The notes: generated by a model not told the origin, from the sequence alone. A stretch of 64,000 nt of DNA from Asaia krungthepensis NRIC 0535 (GCF_025995175.1 NZ_BAPV01000012.1:1-64000); one strand, 5' to 3'; counted from the first letter of the stretch, positions 54,293 to 62,940 are shown. Made by a program: numbers and translations.

Positions 54293-54976
54293 ATGTTCAA
54301 GCGACCCGCCGCTCATTACGGCAAATCACCGCAACCCGAGACGCCCTATCAGCGCGCCACACAGGTTTGGGACGACCGAATCGGTTCCGCCCGCGTGCAG
54401 GCAAAGAACTGGCGGCTGATGGCCTTCGGTTCGCTCGCCTTGTCGGCGGGGCTCTCCGCCGCGCTGGTCTGGCAATCGACCAGCGGCTCGATCGTGCCTT
54501 GGGTGGTGCAGGTCGACAAGCTCGGACAGGCGCAGGCCGTGGCGGCGGCCGTCGCCGATTACCGGCCGACCGATCCGCAGATCGCGTTCCATCTCGCCCG
54601 CTTCATCGAGCAGGTTCGCTCGATCCCGGCCGACGCGATCATCGTCCGCCAAAACTGGCTGCGCGCTTACGACTTCACCACGCAGGCCGGCGCGCTGGCG
54701 CTGAACGACTATGCCCGCGCCAACGACCCCTTCACCAAGGTCGGCAAGCAGCAGATCGCGGTCGAGGTCTCCAGCGTGATCCGGGCCTCGCCCGACAGCT
54801 TTCGCGTCGCCTGGATCGAGCGCCGCTATCAGGACGGCTCGCTCGCCAGCACCGAACGCTGGTCCGCCATCCTGACGATCGCGCTCCAGACCCCGCGCGA
54901 TGCGGAAAAACTCCGGGCCAATCCGCTCGGCATCTACGTCAACGCCATCAACTGGTCGAAGGAGCTTGGACAATGA
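54293..54976 (+). CDS. trbF: TrbF (VirB8 family)
   Basis: This 227-residue protein has a cytoplasmic N-terminus (AAHYGKSPQPETPYQRATQV), one membrane helix (about 42-62) and a periplasmic VirB8 domain (DYRPTDPQIAFHLARFIEQV, RVAWIERRYQDGSLASTERW). It is an assembly factor of the secretion channel. It lies 3 bp after trbL and overlaps trbG by 4 bp. Confidence 0.95.
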   Translation: MFKRPAAHYGKSPQPETPYQRATQVWDDRIGSARVQAKNWRLMAFGSLALSAGLSAALVWQSTSGSIVPWVVQVDKLGQAQAVAAAVADYRPTDPQIAFHLARFIEQVRSIPADAIIVRQNWLRAYDFTTQAGALALNDYARANDPFTKVGKQQIAVEVSSVIRASPDSFRVAWIERRYQDGSLASTERWSAILTIALQTPRDAEKLRANPLGIYVNAINWSKELGQ

Positions 54977-56025
54977 TCCGGCCGTCTTATCCGACCGCCG
55001 GACACCCGGCGGCACGCAATCCCGTCTTTCTGCCTTTCCGTAAATCCGCGTTGGCGGGTCTCCTGCTGTCGGCCACGGCGCTCGCCGGCTGCGCCACGAC
55101 GACCCCGCCGCCCGACATCGCCTATGACGACGCCGCGCCCGCCATGCAGACGGTCGATCCGCCAGCGCCCGTCACCGTGGTCGAACTGCCGCGCCCGTTG
55201 CCGTTGCCCGGCCAGATGAAACCTGTCGAGGCCACGCGCCGCACGCCGGAGCCGGTCGACCCGACGGCCAGGGTCAATCAGGCGAACGCGCAGGCCCGCG
55301 TGCAGCCCGTCCGCGACGGCTTCATCAATTCGATGCAGGTCTATCCCTTCACGCAAGGGGCGCTTTATCAGGTCTATACCGCTGTTGGGCAGATCACCGA
55401 CATCGCGCTTCAGCCGGGCGAAACGCTGGTAGGGTCCGGTCCGGTTGCCGCCGGCGACACGGTGCGCTGGATCATCGGCGACACCGAGAGCGGCACGGGC
55501 GCCGCTCGGCAGGTCCATATCCTCGTCAAACCGACGCGGGCCGAGCTGATGACCAATCTCGTCATCAACACCAATTTGCGCACCTACCATATGGAACTGC
55601 GCTCCACCGAGAAAACCTATATGGCTTCGGTGTCCTGGCAATATCCGCAGGACCAGCTCATCGCGCTGCGTCGCCAGAATGCGCAGGCCGAGGCCGCGCG
55701 GCCCGTCGCCTCCGGCGTCGATCTCGCCAACGTCAACTTCCGCTATGAGGTGTCGGGCGACCGCGCCCCGTGGAAACCGCTGCGCGCCTTCGACGACGGG
55801 CGGCAGGTGTTCATCGAGTTTCCGCGCGGAATCGGACAGGGAGAGATGCCGCCCCTGTTTGTCGTCGGGCCGGAGGGCGCGACCTCCGAGCTGGTGAACT
55901 ACCGTGTGCGCGGCAACTACATGATCGTGGACCGGCTGTTCGCCGCTGCCGAACTGCGCTTCGGGGCGGACCGGAACCAGAAGCGCGTCCGCATCTCCCG
56001 CACTGATGGGAGGCCCGCGTCGTGA
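54973..56025 (+). CDS. trbG: TrbG lipoprotein (VirB9 family)
   Basis: This 350-residue protein has a lipoprotein signal with lipobox LAGC near residue 39 (LLLSATALAGCATT) and a Pro-rich linker. The VirB9/CagX domain follows (PFTQGALYQVYTAVGQITDI, LQPGETLVGSGPVAAGDTVR, TNLVINTNLRTYHMELRSTE). It forms the outer-membrane core with TrbI. The start is set by ATGA overlap with trbF. It couples to trbI by a GTGA overlap. Confidence 0.95.
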   Translation: MIRPSYPTAGHPAARNPVFLPFRKSALAGLLLSATALAGCATTTPPPDIAYDDAAPAMQTVDPPAPVTVVELPRPLPLPGQMKPVEATRRTPEPVDPTARVNQANAQARVQPVRDGFINSMQVYPFTQGALYQVYTAVGQITDIALQPGETLVGSGPVAAGDTVRWIIGDTESGTGAARQVHILVKPTRAELMTNLVINTNLRTYHMELRSTEKTYMASVSWQYPQDQLIALRRQNAQAEAARPVASGVDLANVNFRYEVSGDRAPWKPLRAFDDGRQVFIEFPRGIGQGEMPPLFVVGPEGATSELVNYRVRGNYMIVDRLFAAAELRFGADRNQKRVRISRTDGRPAS

Positions 56026-57263
56026 GCGACAACGATCCCGAGAAGGAAGATGGGCGGAAGCCCGATCCGGTAAAGGCGGACGACGACGCCCGGCCGCTGA
56101 CCGGCGAACTGGCAGCCCCCATGCGGCTGCGTCCCGAGCCGCCGCGCGTGACCCGGCTGTCGCGCAAGGTGCTGGCGGGCTTGAGCCTCGCCGCCAGCAT
56201 GGGCGTTGGCGGGGCGCTGATCTATGCGCTTCAGGTCGGCCACGGTGACGGCAAGAGCGAGGAACTCTATTCGAACGACAACCGGACGACGCCGGACGGG
56301 CTGAACGGCCTGCCGAAGGACTACACCGGCCCGGTGCTCGGCCCGCCGCTGCCCGGTGATCTCGGCCGCCCCATGCTCGACGCGCAGAATCGTGGTCAGC
56401 CCGTGACGCCGCCGGCGATGACGGCGCCGATGCCCGCCGGTCCCAGCCCGGAGGAACAGCGCCGCTTGCAGGAACTGGAGGCGGCGCGCCTCGCCAAGCT
56501 GTTCGCCCCGACCGAGACGCATATGGCGGCCCCGGCTCCCGCGACAGCATCCGCTGCACCGATGCCCGATCTCGTCGGCCTCGGCCTGACGCCGCAGCCG
56601 GCAACGCCCTCCGCGCAGGATCGCCAGCTCGCCTTCCTCAACCAGACGCCGGACAAGCGCACCGTCTCGACCGATCGTGTCGCCGCACCGGCATCTCCGA
56701 ACGTCCTTCAGGCGGGCGCGGTGATCGCCGCCGCGCTCATCACCGGCATCCGCTCCGATCTGCCCGGCCAGATCACCGCGCAGGTGACGGAAAACATCTA
56801 CGACAGCCCGACGGGAAAAATCCTGCTGATCCCGCAGGGCACCCGCGTCGTCGGCCAATACGACAACGGCGTCGGCTTTGGCCAGCGCCGCATCCTGCTG
56901 GTCTGGAACCGCCTGATTTTCCCGAACGGGCGCAGCATCGTTCTCGAACGCCAGCCCGGTGCCGACCCGCAAGGCTTCGCCGGGCTGGAGGATGGCGTCG
57001 ATTACCATTGGGGAGAACTGTTCAAGGCCGCTGCCTTGTCCACGTTGCTGAGCATCGGCAGCCAGATGGGATCATCCGGCGACGAGAGCGAGATTGCCCG
57101 CGCGCTGCGTCAGGGCGCTTCCGACAGCGTGAGCCAGGTCGGACGGCAGGTGGTTGGTCGGCAGCTCGACATCGCGCCCACGCTCACCATCCGCCCCGGT
57201 TTCCCCGTCCGCGTGTTGGTGACGCGCGATCTCGTCCTTGAACCCTACGGAGCCACGCCATGA
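56022..57263 (+). CDS. trbI: TrbI (VirB10 family)
   Basis: The protein has 413 residues. It has an N-terminal cytoplasmic stretch, one transmembrane helix (VLAGLSLAASMGVGGALIYA, about 50-70), and a long Pro-rich periplasmic linker. The VirB10 domain follows (VLQAGAVIAAALITGIRSDL, GKILLIPQGTRVVGQYDNGV, FPVRVLVTRDLVLEPYG). It spans both membranes and gates the channel. It starts with GTG and overlaps the next gene by 4 bp. Confidence 0.96.
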   Translation: MSDNDPEKEDGRKPDPVKADDDARPLTGELAAPMRLRPEPPRVTRLSRKVLAGLSLAASMGVGGALIYALQVGHGDGKSEELYSNDNRTTPDGLNGLPKDYTGPVLGPPLPGDLGRPMLDAQNRGQPVTPPAMTAPMPAGPSPEEQRRLQELEAARLAKLFAPTETHMAAPAPATASAAPMPDLVGLGLTPQPATPSAQDRQLAFLNQTPDKRTVSTDRVAAPASPNVLQAGAVIAAALITGIRSDLPGQITAQVTENIYDSPTGKILLIPQGTRVVGQYDNGVGFGQRRILLVWNRLIFPNGRSIVLERQPGADPQGFAGLEDGVDYHWGELFKAAALSTLLSIGSQMGSSGDESEIARALRQGASDSVSQVGRQVVGRQLDIAPTLTIRPGFPVRVLVTRDLVLEPYGATP

Positions 57264-57487
57264 GCAAGCTCAAGCTCGGCCCGATCGCTGATGACAAGCC
57301 GGTCAAGGTCACGGTCGAACTGTCCGCCGCCTTACACCGCGATCTGACCGCCTATGCCGCGATCCTCGCCCGCGAGGCAGGGCAGCCCGCCACCGATCCC
57401 GTCCGCCTGATAGTCCCCATGCTGGAGCGGTTCATGGCAACGGATCGGGGCTTTGCGAAGGCGCGCCGGGCGATGACAAAGGACTGA
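57260..57487 (+). CDS. DUF2274 protein, last gene of the trb operon
   Basis: The 75-residue protein begins MSKLKLGPIADDKPVKVTVE and continues LSAALHRDLTAYAAILAREA and IVPMLERFMATDRGFAKARR, the DUF2274 pattern. It looks like a small RHH-type protein that may regulate transfer. It regularly follows trbI in alphaproteobacterial elements. The 3' end is overlapped by 56 bp by a convergent LysR gene, which marks the inner border of the second cargo block. Confidence 0.9.
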   Translation: MSKLKLGPIADDKPVKVTVELSAALHRDLTAYAAILAREAGQPATDPVRLIVPMLERFMATDRGFAKARRAMTKD

Positions 57488-58385
57488 ATTGTCCTGCATA
57501 GCGCGGCCTTGCCATATCTCGCGCCATGCTGAGCAGTCGGCGACAGGCGGGATTGTCGTTCTGCGGCGACCATACCGCGCTAAAGGGCAGGATCTCATCG
57601 CGGATTGGCCGATAGACAACGCCAGGAAACTGTGCCGCGGTGGTCGCCTCGCTCGTGACGGTTAGCCCCCGGCCGATCGCGACTAACGTCATCAAATTAT
57701 CCCGGCCAACGCACTGCGGCTGAATGTCCGGGTGACGCCCCAGATCAGCAAGACGTTGCACCAGATAGTCGTGGATTTCCGGGCCTGGAGCGGCATTGCT
57801 GACGATGAAGCGTTGGTCGGCTATGTCACCCCAACCGATGTCGTCAAGTCCCGCCAAAGCATGACCGTTTGGGAGAGCCAGGAAAACGCGCTCGCTCCAG
57901 AGGTGGGCTGTATCGCAACCATCCCATGACGAAGTGCCGGTGATGAATGCCACGTCGATTCGAAGTTGTCGCACCGACGCAACGTGCTCTTCGGGATTGC
58001 CGTCGATCAATTCAACCAGAACACTGGAATGCGCTTGGTCGTAAGAATTGAGCAAGTCGTGAAGGAAGCCAGAGGCGAGAGAGGAAAATATCCCGACCCT
58101 GATCCGCCCTTCCTCCACTCGTCCGATGGCCGCAATGTCAAGAGCGCCATCGCCTACGCTTTGCAGCGCAATTTGCGCTCGATGCAAGAAGCGCTCACCC
58201 GCTAAAGTCAGCGTGACGCCGGTTGTCAAACGATGGAAAAGCGAGGCCCCGAGACGGTCTTCAAGGTCACGAATACGGCGGCTTATTGCAGATTCTCCGA
58301 TGCCGAGAGCGATACCAGCTTTGCGAAAGCTCCCATGTGTTGCTGCTGAAAGAAAGTACCGCAGATGACGAATTTCAATCGTCAT
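57432..58385 (-). CDS. LysR-family regulator, related to the one after DUF736
   Basis: The protein has 317 residues with an HTH at 6-64 (RHLRYFLSAATHGSFRKAGI, SAISRRIRDLEDRLGASLFH). It is similar along its length to the LysR protein at the DUF736 border (shared EIRH(L/V)RYFL, SRRIRDLED, NDNPACRRLLSMARDMA). The last 20 or so residues (GQFSPLSSPGAPSQ...) are the reverse reading of the DUF2274 gene, so the original stop was probably lost or replaced at the insertion point. It overlaps the dehydrogenase gene by 11 bp and is co-transcribed with it. Confidence 0.9.
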   Translation of the reverse strand: MTIEIRHLRYFLSAATHGSFRKAGIALGIGESAISRRIRDLEDRLGASLFHRLTTGVTLTLAGERFLHRAQIALQSVGDGALDIAAIGRVEEGRIRVGIFSSLASGFLHDLLNSYDQAHSSVLVELIDGNPEEHVASVRQLRIDVAFITGTSSWDGCDTAHLWSERVFLALPNGHALAGLDDIGWGDIADQRFIVSNAAPGPEIHDYLVQRLADLGRHPDIQPQCVGRDNLMTLVAIGRGLTVTSEATTAAQFPGVVYRPIRDEILPFSAVWSPQNDNPACRRLLSMARDMARPRYAGQFSPLSSPGAPSQSPDPLP

Positions 58386-59277
58386 ATCGGCTCTCTGCTT
58401 CGGTAAGGTTCTCTATCGCTGTGATGACAGAGATCATGTCTTTGTCACCGAGACCTAACGCTTCGGCCTGTGTGTAAAGCATTAAGCAAACGTCCATTTG
58501 GGGAGAGGCGATAGACGTCTCCCGGGCGGACTTAATAATGAGGCGACTGTTTTTCAGAACGTCGGAGATGCCGGCCTGACGCTCGAAATCTCGACGTGCC
58601 GCCTTTGCGATCTTGATCCGCGACACGTCGCTCGCCATCGGACCGGCACCGAGAATGGCCTCGAAACATCCCAGATCAAGATTGTGGCGCCTGGCGAAAT
58701 AGGTCGCCTCTGCGAGGCCGGTCACCATGGTGATGAGAAACACGTTTACCGCAAGCTTCATGCGCAAAGCGTTTGGCGCAGAGCCACAATCGAAGATTTG
58801 TCGGCAAACAGGGGCCAGTAGAGATCGAACCTCTATTCGGTCCTCGCTTTCACCCGCGAGCATCCCAATAAGCTGTCCTGTCTCCGCAGGAATGCGTGAA
58901 CCAGAAACCGGCGCCTCTATATAGCGCCCGCCCGCCATTTGAACATCGTCTGCCAACGCAAGTGAGTACCCGGGACTCATTGTGCCCATCGTGACGATCC
59001 GGCGTCCGGCCACACGTTGGGTAAAATCGGGTAATCCGCGGCCAAGCACGGCGTCGGTGGCAGCCTCGTCGGCAAGCATCAAGATAACCGTCTCGGATCG
59101 TTCAAATACATCGGCAGGGCTGGGTGGCGCGATCGCGCCGAGCTCCACCAACGGCCCGCAACGCTCGGCAGAACGGTTCCACACGATCAGTTTCGTCCCC
59201 GCTCGGACGAGATTCAAAGCTATCGGCAATCCCATTGTGCCTAGCCCAATGAACCCGATCGACGTCGACTTATTCAT
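58375..59277 (-). CDS. NAD(P)-dependent beta-hydroxyacid dehydrogenase-like protein
   Basis: This 300-residue protein starts with GFIGLGTMGLPIALNLVRAG (Rossmann motif) and has the family substrate segment APVSGSRIPAETGQLIGMLA. A helical C-terminal domain contains the KLAVNVFLITMVTGLAEATY segment with the catalytic Lys. This matches 6-phosphogluconate/3-hydroxyisobutyrate dehydrogenase relatives. The substrate is unknown. It shares a short overlap with the LysR gene downstream and is divergent from the next LysR gene. Confidence 0.92.
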   Translation of the reverse strand: MNKSTSIGFIGLGTMGLPIALNLVRAGTKLIVWNRSAERCGPLVELGAIAPPSPADVFERSETVILMLADEAATDAVLGRGLPDFTQRVAGRRIVTMGTMSPGYSLALADDVQMAGGRYIEAPVSGSRIPAETGQLIGMLAGESEDRIEVRSLLAPVCRQIFDCGSAPNALRMKLAVNVFLITMVTGLAEATYFARRHNLDLGCFEAILGAGPMASDVSRIKIAKAARRDFERQAGISDVLKNSRLIIKSARETSIASPQMDVCLMLYTQAEALGLGDKDMISVITAIENLTEAESRYDD

Positions 59278-59368
59278 CCTGTGTCTCCTGTTCTCTCAGG
59301 AGATTAATCCATCCCAACAAATCCGAAAATTTGATAAGATTGAATTGCTACTTCAAGGAATCGGGTAG

Positions 59369-60256
59369 ATGGTACCACAGTTCGACATTGAAGCGCTGCG
59401 TACGATGATCGTGGGCACCGACCTCGGGAGTTTCGCGCGCGCCGCTCTACATCTCGGCAGATCGCAGTCAGCTGTCAGTATGCAGCTGAAGCGCCTCGAA
59501 GAGCAGGCAGGTCATGCCCTGTTCCACCGGCGCGGTCGCGGATTGGTGCCAACGGAAGCAGGCGACACTCTCCTCAGTTACGCCCGTCGGATCGTAGCCA
59601 TGCATGATGAGGCAGCCATGGCGTTGGGTGCATCGGTGGCACCCCCAACCATCCGCCTGGGCCTGCCGCAGGATTTCTTCGAGGACGTTATGCCCAGTGC
59701 TCTCGCGACCTTCTCCCAGAAACGACCGAACGTGCATGTCGCGGTTCGTGCAGGCAGAAACTACGCGCTCGAAGACGAAGTAAAGTCCGGGCGGCTCGAT
59801 CTTGCTCTCGCCTTCGCAGGCATGGATCGTCCGCGAACTGGGGACCTTCTGGCGACTATGCCGATGTCGTGGCTTTCCAAAGATGAAGACAGTGAACCTC
59901 TTCGCGATGTCTCTGGCTCTCTTCCGCTTGTGCTCTTTGATCATCCCTGCCTGTTCCGGCAGGCTGCACTTCGCTCGCTTGATGAGGCTGGCATCCGATG
60001 GCGCCTTTCCCTTACCACGCCCAGCTTACCCGGTGTTTGGGCGGCCTTACGGTTTGGATTGGGCGTCACCGTGCGCACAGCCCATGGCGTGCCGCCCGGA
60101 ATACGCCGGCTGGACAATTGCTTGCCGGCACTGCCGCCACTTGAGTTGCGGATGTTGAAGCAGGACCATCTGCCAGAAGCCGCTCAGGATCTCGCGCGCC
60201 TCCTCAAGGCTACGATCGAAAATCTAGGCGTGGCTGGCCAACTGCCGACACGGTGA
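59369..60256 (+). CDS. LysR-family regulator divergent from the dehydrogenase gene
   Basis: The 295-residue protein has an HTH at 4-63 (DIEALRTMIVGTDLGSFARA, SQSAVSMQLKRLEEQAGHAL) and an effector domain with VRAGRNYALEDEVKSGRLDL. AGGAATCGGG lies before the ATG. The 91-bp spacer to the dehydrogenase gene should hold both promoters. The regulator probably controls the dehydrogenase and itself. The co-inducer is unknown. Confidence 0.9.
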   Translation: MVPQFDIEALRTMIVGTDLGSFARAALHLGRSQSAVSMQLKRLEEQAGHALFHRRGRGLVPTEAGDTLLSYARRIVAMHDEAAMALGASVAPPTIRLGLPQDFFEDVMPSALATFSQKRPNVHVAVRAGRNYALEDEVKSGRLDLALAFAGMDRPRTGDLLATMPMSWLSKDEDSEPLRDVSGSLPLVLFDHPCLFRQAALRSLDEAGIRWRLSLTTPSLPGVWAALRFGLGVTVRTAHGVPPGIRRLDNCLPALPPLELRMLKQDHLPEAAQDLARLLKATIENLGVAGQLPTR

Positions 60257-60637
60257 TCCGCAACAACTTGGCCGCGTCATGTCGATTTCGATGAGCCTGA
60301 ACCTGGCTGGCTTCCCTCTGGGTTCGGCCTTGGCCGGCATGGTAATCACGTCGCCCTTGTCCACAACGTTCGTTCTGGCGGGCATAGCCTCCATCGCTGC
60401 AGCTATCGCAACGATATCGATCCCGTCCGATACAAAATCCGTTGCTTGACTATGCACTTGGTCGGCCAGAAACGACGTTGGCGCTCAGCCGCGGCGCCGG
60501 TCATCAGCCCCGGAAATGCTCGAGACGGGCATACCTAACAGGTCGCGCTGAATGTTGCGCCTTGCCATGCTCCTCAATGAGCCTTATTATATCCATGATA
60601 TACCCCTTTGTGGAATAATAAGGATGTTTTGGACGAC
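60257..60637 (+). other. Gene-free stretch with a 9-bp inverted repeat before the HTH gene
   Basis: No convincing gene is present. A minus-strand frame (60224-60457) is Ala/Met-rich and probably not translated. CCTTATTAT (60582-60590) and ATAATAAGG (60615-60623) are perfect inverted copies around a 24-base AT-rich centre that also holds TATATCCATGATATA-like symmetry. They flank the probable promoter, and the second arm supplies the AAGG in front of the HTH gene. This is a likely operator. Confidence 0.5.
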
Positions 60638-61057
60638 ATGTCTGAAGAGTTTTATACTGTCGATCAGGCGGCGGAGCGTTTGACCCTGCACCCGAAAACC
60701 GTGCTCCGGCTTATCCGCGAAGGACGCCTGAAAGGGACGAAGATCGGGAAATCCTATCGAATTCTACGATCCAACCTGGATACATTCGCCGGCGCGGGGC
60801 GGGCTCCACAGCAGCCGATCACGGCGCGAGTATCTTGTGTTGTCGATGTGCCGGATGTCTCCCCCGAGCTGTCGCGTCGCCTGACGGTAACCATTCAGGC
60901 GATGCTGCTCTCTCAGGAGCACAGCCCCGACCGCGTTCAATTCAATTCCGTCTATGATGCGGAGTTGCGGCATTTGAAGCTGATCATGATCGGCTCCGCA
61001 TCCGATACCTCCGAACTCTTGAGAAGCCTGGACAGGCAACTGGAGGCGGTCAGATGA
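60638..61057 (+). CDS. Excisionase-type HTH protein heading the hydrolase/DUF4180 operon
   Basis: This 139-residue protein has a helix-turn-helix of the excisionase/MerR-like type (EEFYTVDQAAERLTLHPKTV, LRLIREGRLKGTKIGKSYRI). A C-terminal ferredoxin-like domain follows (VSCVVDVPDVSPELSRRLTV, LRHLKLIMIGSASDTSELLR). The fusion looks like a ligand-responsive regulator rather than a phage excisionase. The start at MSEEFY is chosen. A TTG ten codons earlier is open. It overlaps the hydrolase gene by 4 bp and is probably autoregulated through the inverted repeat upstream. Confidence 0.82.
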   Translation: MSEEFYTVDQAAERLTLHPKTVLRLIREGRLKGTKIGKSYRILRSNLDTFAGAGRAPQQPITARVSCVVDVPDVSPELSRRLTVTIQAMLLSQEHSPDRVQFNSVYDAELRHLKLIMIGSASDTSELLRSLDRQLEAVR

Positions 61058-61926
61058 CGACGGAGATATCGAATGTTTCCACACTCGACGCCGTGCTCGT
61101 CGATCAGTATCGGGACGTTCTTGGTCAATGGCCGGTTCCTGCCGATCACCTCTTGGTCGATACACGAGAGGGCACCACTTTTGTCATCGCCTGTGGCCCC
61201 AAGGATGCGCCCCCGCTCGTCCTCCTGCATGGAGCGCTGACCAATTCGGCGATCTGGATGTTCGATGCTGAACTCTGGTCGCAGTCGTTTCGTGTCTATG
61301 CCGTCGATGTGATCGGGGAGCCGGGACTGAGTTCGGGCCAACGTCCTTCCGTGGAAGGCGGTAGGTACGCGGCGTGGCTCGACGACGTGCTTGCCGGGCT
61401 GGATCTGGAAAGCGCCGCCTTTGTCGGCGTTTCTTTCGGAGGGTGGCTTGCTCTGGATTACGCCGTCCGCCGGCCGCATCGTGTCGATCGTCTCGCGTTG
61501 CTTTGTCCGGCAGGAATCGGCCGCCAGAAGTCGTTCTTCCTAAAAGCCTTGCCGCTTCTGCTGCTCGGGTCCTGGGGAAAGGCCAAGGTTCGCGCTATGG
61601 TCATGGGGCCGCAGCCGCAAGCGTTCGCCGACAGGGCGCGACCTTTGATGGATCTCGTCTCCAGCATCCATTCGAAAGTCCGCCCACGGTCGATTAGGAT
61701 TCCGCTTGTCTCAGATGCAGATCTCAGCAGCCTGAAGATGCCGGTCCTCATCATTATTGGGGGACGGGATGCTCTCATCAATTCCAACGAAACCAGGCGC
61801 CGGGTGGAGAGCACTATGCCCAATGCCCAGCTCCATTATCTGGAACAGGCCTTTCATCACCTTCCCAATCAGCGGGAAACCATCTTCAATTTTCTTCGGG
61901 ACAAGCAAATCGGACGCATTCCATGA
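61054..61926 (+). CDS. Alpha/beta-hydrolase
   Basis: The 290-residue protein has VLLHGALTNSAIWMFDAELW (HG oxyanion region), VGVSFGGWLALDYAVRRPHR (nucleophile Ser about 127 in GxSxGG), GGRDALINSNETRR (Asp) and AFHHLPNQ (His), so a complete catalytic triad. It belongs to the large AB-hydrolase family (esterase/C-C hydrolase/haloperoxidase-like). The substrate cannot be told. It is coupled by ATGA to the HTH gene before and the DUF4180 gene after. Confidence 0.9.
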   Translation: MTTEISNVSTLDAVLVDQYRDVLGQWPVPADHLLVDTREGTTFVIACGPKDAPPLVLLHGALTNSAIWMFDAELWSQSFRVYAVDVIGEPGLSSGQRPSVEGGRYAAWLDDVLAGLDLESAAFVGVSFGGWLALDYAVRRPHRVDRLALLCPAGIGRQKSFFLKALPLLLLGSWGKAKVRAMVMGPQPQAFADRARPLMDLVSSIHSKVRPRSIRIPLVSDADLSSLKMPVLIIIGGRDALINSNETRRRVESTMPNAQLHYLEQAFHHLPNQRETIFNFLRDKQIGRIP

Positions 61927-62285
61927 GCGACGTCATTACAATGCTGGGCAATATACGAGTACTCTCCTGCGACGTGAATGGTCCGCGAATCTCTACAGAG
62001 GCCGACGTCAACAGTCTTGTCGGAGCCGCCTTTAGCGGAAGAGCCGGCCTAGTCGCATTGCCTGCAGCGCGACTAGGCCAAAATTTCTTCGATCTCCAAA
62101 CGGGATTTGCGGGGCTGCTCGTCCAGAAATTCGTCAATTACCAACTGCGCCTGGCAGTCCTCGGCGATATCTCAGCCGCATGCGCGCGAAGCAGGGCCCT
62201 GAGAGACTTCGTGTACGAATCGAATAAAGGGGCGTCGTGCTTGTTTCTGAATGCCTTGGAAGACCTAAGCCAAAAGCTTCCCTAG
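61923..62285 (+). CDS. DUF4180 protein
   Basis: This 120-residue protein has the family core LVALPAARLGQNFFDLQTGF then AGLLVQKFVNYQLRLAVLGD and ALRDFVYESNKGASCLFLNA. DUF4180 proteins often occur in stress or hydrolase operons. Their function is unknown. The 4-bp overlap with the hydrolase gene suggests a functional unit HTH, hydrolase, DUF4180. The next gene is 154 bp away. Confidence 0.88.
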   Translation: MSDVITMLGNIRVLSCDVNGPRISTEADVNSLVGAAFSGRAGLVALPAARLGQNFFDLQTGFAGLLVQKFVNYQLRLAVLGDISAACARSRALRDFVYESNKGASCLFLNALEDLSQKLP

Positions 62286-62439
62286 CAGGCTGAACAAAAT
62301 CGAGTCTTTACATCGCGACGGCTTTTGGCTATCAGCAACTCAGTTCACGAGCCCTTTCGCGGCTCGACAATTTTCCCCAGCGCCATGTTTTCAAAGTCGG
62401 TCGAAGTGACCTGCTGCTTGGTGTTCGGGTTATCTTCAA

Positions 62440-62940
62440 ATGACAAATATAGATCTACGCGCCGATTGCACGCGGTGCGCTGCCTTGTGCTGTGTTGCTC
62501 TGGCTTTTGATAAATCGCGTCTATTCGCTATTAACAAGCCGAGTGGGCAACGATGCCCGAATTTGAATGAGTGCGGTCAGTGTTCAATCCACGCAAACCG
62601 CAGGCCTCAAGGCTATCAGGGATGCGTCGACTTTGATTGCTTCGGAGCAGGGCAGCGCGTAACCCAACAATTCTTCGATGGCCTTAATTGGATTGATCAC
62701 CCGGCACTCACCGTGCCGATGTCGCAGACCTTTCTTACCCTTTTGCGCGCGCACGAATGCCTTGCGCTTCTTAAAGAAGCACGGCGGCTCGATATGTCAT
62801 CGTCGGATCGAGAAACGGCATACGCCCTTCGCATTGCAATCGAACATGCCGGAATATCGGAGAAGAAAATCGATACCCTGCGACGTGAGACCTTTAAATT
62901 CTTGAAAACGCTTCGCATCTATTTCGAGACGGATCATTAG
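62440..62940 (+). CDS. Cysteine-rich protein with a pentapeptide-protein-type metal cluster
   Basis: The 166-residue protein has at its N-terminus C-x2-C-x3-CC (TRCAALCCVALAFDKS), then QRCPNLNECGQCSIHANRRP and GYQGCVDFDCFGAGQRVTQQ. This arrangement of about ten Cys matches the Cys domain found at the start of some pentapeptide-repeat proteins and suggests a bound metal or Fe-S cluster. No pentapeptide repeats follow. The C-terminal half is helical. It may be a free-standing redox or sensing protein. Confidence 0.72.
   Translation: MTNIDLRADCTRCAALCCVALAFDKSRLFAINKPSGQRCPNLNECGQCSIHANRRPQGYQGCVDFDCFGAGQRVTQQFFDGLNWIDHPALTVPMSQTFLTLLRAHECLALLKEARRLDMSSSDRETAYALRIAIEHAGISEKKIDTLRRETFKFLKTLRIYFETDH

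Noticed and set aside
57900-57925. A cgcaacca sequence considered as a right attachment site
   Set aside because: It lies inside the LysR coding sequence and lacks the rest of the 23-bp unit. No other match to the unit was found in the right part of the window.
60224-60457. A 77-codon minus-strand frame before the HTH gene
   Set aside because: No ribosome site, biased composition and overlap with the LysR 3' end. No recognisable family.
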